DNA from: Impatiens glandulifera
Taxonomy: Eukaryota > Streptophyta > Magnoliopsida > Ericales > Balsaminaceae
NCBI RefSeq assembly: GCF_907164915.1
Contig: NC_061867.1
Coordinates: 31,183,751 to 31,247,750, forward strand
DNA length: 64,000 nt
Reading direction: 5' to 3'
This document shows, piece after piece, positions 56,208 through 64,000 of this stretch. The notes beneath the pieces were generated by a model that was given only the letters and a program-made list of their open reading frames with translations, did no database searches and was not told where the DNA came from. The translations under genes were made by a program, and so were the position numbers. Position 1 is the first letter of the stretch. Each line of letters starts with the position of its first letter.

Positions 56208-57314
56208 CTAAACAAAGTCAGACCGACCGATTTCTTCAGCTGAAACTGAAGCATCAACTTTCTGCGGTAAAGCAGCTTGATCAGGCTGAGGTTCAGAATC
56301 AACCGCTTGATCATTGACAAACCGTCTATAGACCGGATACTCATCTTCATCATCAGAATAGATATTGAAATTTTTCATTCTGTTGTGAAGGTCGAAGGGT
56401 AATGTAGTGCTTCGTTCAACCGATTCATCAAAAACAACACGAGATGTTTCTTCAACTGTTAAAGTTCTAGTGTTGTAAACTCTATATGCTTTACTTATGG
56501 CTGAATATCCCAACATTATTCCTTCATCAGATTTAGCATCAAATACAGTCAAATAACTTTTTTCGTTGATGTGAACATAACACTTATAGCCAAAGATCCT
56601 AAGATACCAGATATTAGGAACTTTGTCATGGTATATTTCAAAAGGAGTTTTAGTAAAACGTTTAGTAATTAAAGACCTATTTTGAGTATAACAAACAGTA
56701 TTGATAGCTTTGGCCCAAAAATTTTTAGCAACACCCGAATCGGCTATCATGGACCTTGCGGTTTCCTTGAGAGTTCGGTTTCTTCTCTCAACCAGGTCAT
56801 TATGTTGAGGTGTTCTAGCACTAAACAACTCGTACCTAATACCAGAATCATCAAGAAAAGTAGTTAAAATGCTATTTGTAAATACGGTTCCACTATCACT
56901 TCTAATTCGGTTAATTCGAATAGATTTCTCATTTTGTATCCTTAAGAGTAACTTTATCAGGTTCAACGTAGCTTGATTTTTAGATTCCAAAAATGTTACC
57001 CAAGTAAATCTAGAATAATCATCAATAACTACCATGGTGTAATGCATGTCTCCTAGACTTGTTACTCTAACCGGACCAAATAAATCCATATGCAATAATT
57101 CTAAGCATCGTTCGGATTGAAAGTTTACTTTGCTTTTGAAAGATGATTTTATTTGTTTTCCCAATTGACATGTAGCACATATTTTAACTTTAGAAAATTT
57201 GATGTTTGGAAAACCATGAACCAATTCTTTAGAACATATAAAGTTTAAGGTTTTGAAGTTTAGATGGTTTAGTCGTTTGTGCCAAAGCCAGTTCGGATCA
57301 TTCCTAGCTATCAT
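56208..57314 (-). pseudogene. integrase region, element B
   Basis: 368 open codons. Zinc-binding WHKRLNH and CATC (HX4H, CX2C), core MDLFGPVRV (Asp), RIRSDSGTVFTN (Asp) and RTPQHNDLVERRNR (Glu), then LRIFGYKCYVHINEKSYLTV and a C-terminal linker rich in acidic residues. The frame ends at TAG 56208, where element F has CAG at the matching position, and the same frame then runs on toward RT. All catalytic residues are visible. Confidence 0.9.
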
Positions 57315-57394
57315 GCAAACAGGATTTTCAATTTTAGTTTTCCAATCAACTTTGTAAATGTTTCCATCCGGTTTCCGGTGAGTAGTGTATCACC

Positions 57395-57739
57395 CTAATG
57401 ATTTTTAACAATGCATGCATGTTTATGAAATTCAACCGTGTACCCTATATCACAAATTTGAATTATACTTAACAAGTTAAAATGCAAGTTTTCAACTAAA
57501 AGTACATTATTTATAGACAGGTTACCATGGACGATCTTACCCTTGCCCACGGTTCTACCTTTTGAGTTGTCACCAAAAGTGATCATTGCTCCGGTTTCAT
57601 GAATGATGTCGGCTAGAAGTCCGTTGTTGCCGGTCATGTGTCTTGAACACCCGTTGTCCAAGTACCATTCCGAGTTTTCTAACCACTTGCTCCTCCTAAC
57701 CTGTAAAAATAAATATTTACACATTTCTGGTACCCACAT
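57395..57739 (-). pseudogene. aspartic protease region, element B
   Basis: NSEWYLDNGCSRHMTGNNG: the active-site motif reads DNG instead of DSG/DTG, which would be expected to impair catalysis. It is followed by MITFGDNSKGRTVGKGKIVH and LLSIIQICDIGYTVEFHKHA. Separated from the integrase frame by about 80 bp of broken frame. Confidence 0.85.
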
Positions 57740-57749
57740 TCAGTTGGGT

Positions 57750-58118
57750 CCGTGGTTAATTAGTCCCTTTGGGATCCAAACTTTATAAGTCGGATCACTT
57801 TCCCGGTGATAGTTTTAATCGATTTTCCGGTACCCGTCTTGACAATTTCTTGTTTGCCGAATAGTACTTATGTTGTCGTGATGGTGATGGTGTATTAGTT
57901 CTTTTTGAACGTACGTCGGTTTGTCTATTTACTGACCGGTTGGCTTTCCTTCTCTCAGGATGAAGCCATTTCTCCGAGTCGGTTGGACATACATATTTTA
58001 ATTCTTTTTCCGGTTTTAAATCATGTCCTGCCTCAGTGTCGGCTAAGGAGCTCTTGACAAATATTACAAAAGGAAGATTGTCTTTTGTGAGTTTTAAATT
58101 GCAGAAAATATATATCAT
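57750..58118 (-). pseudogene. gag C-terminal remnant, element B
   Basis: Encodes LTKDNLPFVIFVKSSLADTE, YVCPTDSEKWLHPERRKANR and a basic tail, matching the gag end of element F (DLPLISFIRSSLTAE, VGPTDSEKWLHPEKRKAN). Similarity stops near 58092, marking the truncation point of element B. Confidence 0.8.
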
Positions 58119-58119
58119 G

Positions 58120-58302
58120 TATATTTGAAGAAATCTTCTCTAGTCTATTCTACTCTCATTATTTCATTAAGGCTTCCTTGGTGCCTGAGAATGATACTAA
58201 ATTCTTCCCTATGTAGTTTACAACCATTACAGTTTACCATTCTTTAACATATTTTTCCTCCACTTTAGCTGGAAATTAATATTCAAAAGGATAATTGATT
58301 AC
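58120..58302. other. junction between element B and the Y2 region
   Basis: Unassigned sequence. From about 58240 it aligns with the flank left of element B (about 46120 onward: TTCTTTAACA..ATTTTTCCTCCACT). Confidence 0.5.
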
Positions 58303-58881
58303 CTACACTTTTATTTTAACATTGCCCATGTAGATATTTCCTTTATACGAATGATCCTCTCCTTTCTTTCCTGCATTATTTTTCCAAACTTCATTTACTC
58401 TCCAGCTAGAATTACTCATGATAGTATAAGTCTTAAATTTAGGGGAATTCATCAACTCCCTCATTATTACAACTGACTAGTATACTATCTTTTCATACTC
58501 TTCCGTCTTTAGTAAATTCTAGTCCTTAAGAAGTGTATATTATATTGGACGGTTGTTTGCTGCATTTTTTCTTTGTTGAGCACAATCTCTTCTTTCTTTG
58601 CGTGCATCAAGAGTTTTTTTTATTTAATTTTTCAGTCCAAAGAGATTTACTCTTTCATTGTAAACAACCTTCCAAATTCCTTTTTTCTTTCCTTGTTTTC
58701 CTACTACATTTTCTTCAAAATGTTTATCAACAATTGGTTCATTACTTTTCTTGAATTCATGTTTTTCCTTGATAATTTCTTTAGCAATCCTATCAATTTT
58801 TTTTTCAGCCGCCTCTCTTAAATCTTTCATTATAAATTCTTTGACTTTTTTATCCTTATTTCTTTTTTTTCTTCCAATTTT
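58303..58881 (-). pseudogene. Y2: second copy of the unrecognised basic protein fragment
   Basis: Same content and strand as Y1: GRKKRNKDKKVKEFIMKDLR and EAAEKKIDRIAKE, then a segment absent from Y1 (IIKEKHEFKKSNEPIVDKHF onward) ending in a stop near 58624, then RKERRDCAQQRKNA, EEYEKIVY, a stop, RELMNSPKFKTYTIMSNSSW and RVNEVWKNNAGKKGED, ending KIKV at TAG 58303. The Met of MGRKK is Ile here; an upstream in-frame ATG gives MFFFKIGRKK. Element F is inserted just upstream of this copy. Confidence 0.55.
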
Positions 58882-58952
58882 AAAGAAGAACATAAAAAAC
58901 AACAAAACAGATAAATTATAGAACATGGTATACCAAAAACCCTAGCTATTAT

Positions 58953-60173
58953 TGTTAGATAAAATTAAACCGGTTAATAGAACTTAACACAAATAAACTT
59001 CCTATGCAGGAACAGACAAAGAACCGGACCGGTCAAACCAATGAACCGGTTAAGAAGCTCAACCGGTCAAACACTTAAACTGACCAAAAACATGACCGCA
59101 CAAAGAAGGAAAGATCGGTAAAAACTAAACTCCTGATTAAACACCAGACAGTTGGTCATTTAGAAGCCAAATGAATAACTGGAAGCCAACCGGTGAAGAT
59201 AAATAACCGACCAGCATAAGAAGATACTTCGGGTATCTGTTGAGAATGATACCAAAGGAACAGACTGAACATTTCCATATTCATACAAGTCTGAGGACAA
59301 TCTGCAGGCTGTAAAAAAACCGTCCTACAAGATCTTTCCACTTCAGGATAAATCAGAAAGGCAATCTTCCAAGTACAGACCACTGTCTAACCGACAGTTA
59401 CCACATTGAGTAAAAGACAAACCTAGCCGGTTTGTCCTACATACTGGAAGAACAGACCGCCAGGTCTGAAAGGTTGACCGCCAGGTCTGAATCACTGAAC
59501 CTCTGCTCAACCAATCAAATTCAAGGAAATGAAATATGACCGTTGGCATATTTCACCTATAAAAGGAGCAACTGAAGAGGAGTAAATATGGGACACAGTG
59601 GATAATTAATTTACAAGTGATAAGAGTGTGTTCTATCTCTAGAAAGCTTAAGTGATAAGTTGAAGTTTAATTCTACAATTTCGGTTAAAATTGTAGGAGT
59701 GTTATCGATCAAGAAATAAGTCTCGATCGGATTGTATTTGTATTCCTTAGTGAATATCATTCTCGCGGTTTCGAGATGAAGGGGTGACGTAGGAGCTTTA
59801 TCTCCGAACATCCATAAAAACCTATCTTGTTATTTGCTTTCTGCCGGTTCTACATTCTAACCGACCTGTACTAACTCATTTACACCGTCTTGACCGACTC
59901 TACACTACCTACACCGAATCACCGAGTTACAAAACCGACCCAGCAAACTTCCAAACCTGTCTTATCCAAAACCGGTTCTGCCTATCTCTTGAGTGTGCTG
60001 CTTCAACCTGAAACAAACCTCTTCTGCGCTTGAACCTGGTTCAAGGGTTTGTGACATTTTGTGTAGTATTGAAACCCCGATGTTAATCTCTAACCAGATT
60101 AATCACCACCCTTTGAGTAAGACGCGCTAACCGGCCCAACCCCGGTCCTCCAGCCGCGACCTAGATCCTAACA
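58953..60173 (+). repeat. 5' LTR of element F (LTR5)
   Basis: TGTTAGATAAAATTAAACCG...CTAGATCCTAACA, 1,221 bp. TATA box CCTATAAAAGGAGC at 59556-59569. The conserved block GGGGTGACGTAGGAG...TCCGAACATCCATAAA lies at 59780-59818, about 220 bp after the TATA box, so within the transcribed part. Self-complementary TTGAACCTGGTTCAA at about 60030-60044. Confidence 0.95.
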
Positions 60174-60175
60174 AT

Positions 60176-60187
60176 TGGTATCAGAGC
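60176..60187 (+). other. primer-binding site of element F
   Basis: TGGTATCAGAGC, the canonical plant copia initiator-Met tRNA site, two bases after the LTR. Confidence 0.95.
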
Positions 60188-60212
60188 AGTTAGTTTCAAT
60201 ACTCAAGCAAGC

Positions 60213-61988
60213 ATGTCTTTCGATAGGCCCCCAATGCTAGAAGGTGATGACTTTGCCAACTAGAAGGCACGCATGCACCTGCACTTAATCACCATGGATG
60301 ACGAGATGTAGTTCATATTAGCCGAAGGACCGATAATCATTGATAAGGATAAGAAGGATTGGACAACTGAAGACATGAGAATAAATAACCTGGATAACCA
60401 TGCCAGAAACTGGATCTCCAACGGTGTGGACAGAAACACGTACTGTAAGATCAGAGACTGCAAAACCGTAAAGGAAATGTGGGAAACGATTATACAAATC
60501 CATGAGGGAAATGAAAGAACCAAGGAAAACAAGGTAATGGTAGCTACTTAGAATTTTGAAAGCATCAAGATGAAACCGGGAGAAACAATGAGAGAATACA
60601 GTGACCGGTTCACAGGTGTGTTAGACGAACTAACAACTCTTGGCAAGAGGTATGATAACAAGGAGGTCATCATGAAGGCGCTAAGATCTCTTCCAAGTGC
60701 GTGGGACATAAAGACAATGGTGATGAGGGAATCAAACTGCCTAAGTAAGATGAAATTACATGATGTATTCGAAGATCTTAAGGCATATGAGTTCGAAATG
60801 AGATCTAGGACTGAATTAGAGGTTCCAGCCTCAACCTCAACCAGAGCATTGATCACATCTACAGAACCGATTGCACCTGCACCAATCAGAACCGCCGAAC
60901 AGTTCACCGAAGATACCATGGCGATGCTTGCACAGAAATTTGGGAGGTTCATGAAAAGGAACCAACCGACAAACAACTACAACTATGGTGATAAATCCAA
61001 TGTAAGATGTTATAACTGTAACTGTTTGGGACATTTCAAGTGGGAATGCAGAAAACCGAGGAGGGATGACCGGAAACCGGATAACCAAAATAACCTAAAT
61101 AACTATCAACAAACCCGTGAAGGAAGTGAGGTTCATAAAGCACTGATAGCTGATGATGGAGGAAGTCTATGGGCTCACAGTGATAGTGATGATGAACTCA
61201 CATGCCTCATGCCAAATGAGGAACAGGTATTTGACTCTCCTTGTGAAGAACTTACTAAAGATTAGTTATATAATGCATTAAATGATATGGTAGCAGAGTA
61301 TAAGAACCTACTAGCCCTATTACCTAAGAAACCCAATTTTAGAGCCGACACTATAGTACCCATCTTGACCGAACCAGAGATCATACAACCTGATGAAACC
61401 CCTACCTTAGAAACCGAATTAGCACCTGAACTATCCTTTAAAACCGAACAGTTCAATGAGCCAGTTCGAGAATTGACCGAGGAGGAAAATGCCCGACTCC
61501 AGTATAAAATGGCCGCATATAAGAGATCTAGTGAAATGGTAAAGAAGATGTGTAGTTATAAAAGACACCCTTTTTGCATGTTTGGTTTAGGTTACAAAAA
61601 TAATAGATCCCAAAACCAAAAACCCGTATACAAAGTAAGGTTCACAAAGGATGACCTCCCCCTTATAAGTTTCATTAGAAGTTCCTTAACCGCTGAAGAG
61701 AAATTGATCGCCTATTATACGGCAGAAAAACTAACCTATGTAGGTCCAACTGATTCTGAGAAATGGCTTCACCCTGAGAAAAGGAAAGCCAACCTATTCA
61801 ATAATAGAAAAGCCAACCTACAATCGCATAGGACAAACCTAAGATCATCCACACACGAGACCCTCTTAGGAAAACCGAAAGACTCAAAACCGAGTGCCAG
61901 AAAGATAGTTAAAACCATGACCAGGAAAGCTGTCCGGTTTGTCAAGGTCTGGATACCCAAGGGACTAATCGCCTGTGGACCCAAGTAA
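60213..61988 (+). pseudogene. gag, element F
   Basis: Start ATG 60213 (MSFDRPPMLEGDDFAN), 26 bases after the primer site. Capsid: HLHLITMDDEM, NLDNHARNWISNGVDR, VKEMWETIIQIHEGNERTKE, IKMKPGETMREYSDRF and AWDIKTMVMRESN. Zinc knuckle CYNCNCLGHFKWEC (CX2CX4HX4C, complete) at about 61009-61050. An acidic segment follows, then the gag tail (YVGPTDSEKWLHPEKRKANL, FVKVWIPKGLIACG). In-frame TAG stops occur at 60261 (Trp codon in element W), near 60310, near 60550 and at 61263; otherwise one frame runs throughout. Not functional as it stands, but the least rearranged gag here. Confidence 0.9.
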
Positions 61989-62364
61989 ATGTGGGTACCA
62001 AATAGTTGTAAATATGTACATTTTGCAGGATTTAAAGAAACAGCTAGGAAACTCTGAATGGTACTTGGATAGTGGTTGCTCCAGGCATATAACCGGGAAC
62101 AACAACCTTCTAACCGACATCAGAATAGAAACCGATGCACTAATTACTTTCGGTGACAATTCAAAAGGTAGAACTGTGGGCAAGGGTAAGATTGTCCATG
62201 GTAACCTTACAATTGATAATGTACTCTTAGTTGAAAACCTACGTTTTAACCTGCTAAGCATTAGTCAAATGTGTGATGCTGGATACACTGTAGAATTTCT
62301 TAAACATGCATGCTTAGTTAAGAACTCTCAAGGTATCATACTACTAACCGGAAATAGGCTATGA
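61989..62364 (+). pseudogene. aspartic protease region, element F
   Basis: Contains NSEWYLDSGCSRHITGN with the DSG active site intact, LITFGDNSKGRTVGKGKIVH, LLVENLRFNLLSISQMCDAG and LTGNRL before a TGA at 62362. In the same frame as the integrase start after one further stop near 62410. Confidence 0.85.
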
Positions 62365-62412
62365 AATATCTACAAGGTAGACTGGAAAACTAAAGTAGAA
62401 TATCCTATTTGA

Positions 62413-63549
62413 ATGATAGCCAAAGCTGATCAAACATGGCTGTGGCATAAAAGACTAAACCATCTAAACATGAAAACCTTAAACTATATTCGCGGTAAAA
62501 AGTTAGTCGACGGAATTCCTGACATAGTATTTAATAAGGATAAGGTCTGTTCAGCATGTCAAATGGGTAAACAAACTAGGTCAACCTTCAAGAGTAAAGG
62601 ACAAATTCAATTTAACCGATGCTTAGATCTTCTTCACATGGATTTATTTGGACCGATTCAGGTCATCAGCCTAGGAGGTATGCTTTACACCATGGTAGTT
62701 GTTGATGATTACTCTAGATTTACATAGGTAATATTCTTACCATCCAAACGTGAAACCGCATCAAATTTGATCACACTACTTAAACGTTTGCAAAATGAAA
62801 AATCAACACGCATTAATAGCATTAGAAGTGATAGAGATACCGAATTTACAAATAGTACTTTAACCGCATTTCTTGATGAATCCGATATTAGACACGAGTT
62901 GTCTAGTGCTCGGACTCCTCAACAGAACGGCCTAGCCGAGAGAAGAAACCGAATTCTCAAGGAAGCCGCACGGTCTATGATAGCCGACTCGGGTATTGCT
63001 CAAAAATTTTGGGCTGAGACTATCAATATTGCATGTTACACACAAAACCGGTCTTTAATTAACAAGTTTCACAACAAAACACCTTATGAGGTTTATTTTA
63101 ACAGAGTTCCCAACCTCAAGTATCTTAAGATTTTCGGTTGTAAATGCTACATTCATATAAATGGTAAAACCTATCTATCTGCTTTCGATGCGAAAACCGA
63201 TACTGGGATCATGTTAAGTTACTCAGTAGTGAGTAAAGCATATAGAGTGTATAACAATAGAGCCTTAACCGTGGAGGAATCACTTCATGTTGTTTTCGAT
63301 GAATCGGTTGAAAATAACACTGCATCATGCTTTGATCTACACAACAGACCGGAAAATAACAATATCCATTCTGACAGTGAAGATGAGATTCCGGTTTTCA
63401 GGCGGTTTGTCCATGACCAAATGGGTAATGATGAAACCCAGCCGAATCAAGTTGTCCCACGACAGGAAGCTGACACTTCGATCCAAACCGAGGAAATCGG
63501 TCGGTCTGACAATCTTGTTCAGCCTACCGATACGTCTAGCCTTGATTAG
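62413..63549 (+). pseudogene. integrase region, element F
   Basis: Zinc-binding WHKRLNH and CSAC (HX4H, CX2C); core MDLFGPIQV (Asp), SIRSDRDTEFTN (Asp) and RTPQQNGLAERRNR (Glu); then LKIFGCKCYIHING, SKAYRVYNNRALTVEESLHV and an acidic linker. A TAG at 62725, where element B has Trp, splits it. Catalytic residues are all readable. Confidence 0.9.
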
Positions 63550-64000
63550 TCAAACAAGGATTTGGTAGACATCGCTGAACTGAATTTCAAAAGGAACACT
63601 AAACATCCTCCTGAGCTAATTATAGGTGACCCTTCAGAACATGTTTGAACTATGCGTCAAATTCTGGAGGAATACTTTAATTCTGCCTTTATATCCCAGA
63701 TTGAGCCGAAAAGAATGGATGAAGCATTGTCAGATCCGAATTGGATCTTGGAAATGCAAGAAGAGTTAAACCAGTTCGAGAGTAATAAAGTCAGGTACCT
63801 AGTCCCTAGACCGAAAGATCAACCGGTCATAGGAACAAGATGGGTATTTAGAAATAAACTCAATGAAGACGGTTTGATCACGAGGAACAAGGCCAAATTA
63901 GTGGCACAAGGTTACAATCAGGAAGAAGGCATTGATTTTGAAGAATAATTTACCCCTGTAGCTAGGATTGAAGCTATTAGGATTTTTCTAGCTTTTGCTG
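63550..64000 (+). pseudogene. reverse transcriptase N-terminus, element F (cut by window end)
   Basis: Begins after a TAG at 63547. Contains [19 protein letters not shown] and NWILEMQEELNQFESNKVRY, then [20 protein letters not shown] and AKLVAQGYNQEEGIDFEE, then a TAA near 63946 and [17 protein letters not shown], running out of the window before the catalytic YVDD. Same order as element B. Confidence 0.9.

Larger units (their letters stand above)
46858..58092 (-). mobile_element. Ty1/copia element B with accessory cassette (5'-truncated)
   Basis: Plus-strand order: 3' LTR (LTR4), tract AAAAAGGGATAAAT (minus), cassette X3-X2-X1, RNase H-RT, integrase, protease, gag tail, then an abrupt end near 58092. 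The rest of gag, the primer site and the 5' LTR are missing. Pol is the most complete of the cassette-bearing elements, which establishes that the cassette lies downstream of pol in the sense strand. About 11.2 kb remains. Confidence 0.9.
58953..64000 (+). mobile_element. Ty1/copia element F (plus strand, window-truncated)
   Basis: 5' LTR (58953-60173), primer site, gag, protease, integrase and the beginning of RT, running past the window end. It is the best sequence for reading gag of this group. It differs from A, B and C in LTR start text (TGTTAGATAAAATTAAACC) but shares LTR end, primer site and conserved LTR blocks. Whether it carries the X cassette cannot be seen, because that would lie beyond 64000. 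Confidence 0.95.

Noticed and set aside
46190..58881. Y1/Y2 as a very long target-site duplication of element B
   Set aside because: The two copies differ by many substitutions and an extra segment, and element B is truncated on the right, so they cannot be an insertion-made duplication of the ordinary kind.
60260..61456. Minus-strand frames of up to 142 codons inside element F
   Set aside because: They are antisense to gag, which is recognisable on the plus strand.

Overview
The window is plant nuclear DNA, almost certainly from a eudicot. The evidence is several degenerate Ty1/copia elements using the plant initiator-Met primer site (TGGTATCAGAGC), a plant LINE with an RT zinc-binding tail, a Tat/Ogre-type Ty3/gypsy LTR with a tRNA-Arg-type primer site, GT-AG introns and very AT-rich spacers. 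No rRNA, tRNA, CRISPR array or bacterial-type operon was seen. Resemblance of the accessory proteins described below to predicted proteins remembered from Lamiales genomes hints at an asterid, but the species cannot be named.

Layout. 1-1830: 5' end of a minus-strand copia element (W). 2793-3590: LINE relic. 4398-5561: a 1.16-kb foldback hairpin. 7798-8956: three phase-compatible 3' exons of a host-like gene. 10125-12895: an 88-bp satellite with higher-order structure. 13112-25107: a three-LTR copia complex (A + C). 25410-33852: copia element D, flanked by an unusual 49-bp direct repeat. 35227-40980: a complete but decayed Tnt1/Tork-like copia element (E) with a perfect TATCT target duplication. 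About 42365-45990: a Tat/Ogre-type LTR, primer site and broken protease. 46190-46582 and 58303-58881: two copies (Y1, Y2) of an unrecognised gene fragment. 46858-58092: copia element B. 58953-64000: copia element F on the plus strand, running off the window.

The main observation is that copia elements A, B and D carry extra sense-strand genes between the end of RNase H and the 3' LTR. A and B each carry three (called X1, X2, X3 here) in the same order and at nearly the same lengths. D carries one, at the X1 position. All are paralogues sharing an EFF...LPxxG block and an NW/DW-x(3)-F block. X3 adds a roughly 700-residue basic and coiled-coil tail. Each X gene has its own TATA-like box about 70-120 bp upstream of its start, conserved between copies, and X1 also has a G-box about 250-280 bp upstream. 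They therefore look like independent transcription units riding in a retrotransposon. Element A has lost essentially all of gag-pol but keeps the primer site, polypurine tract, LTRs and the cassette, as expected of a non-autonomous derivative.

Almost everything is decayed. Premature stops are often CAG to TAG or TGG to TAG when copies are compared, which fits methyl-cytosine deamination in silenced elements. X2 of element B (51805-52557) is the only cassette gene that reads open from start to stop. Boundaries are read by eye. LTR ends with TG...CA plus an adjacent primer site or polypurine tract are reliable; those marked approximate are not.
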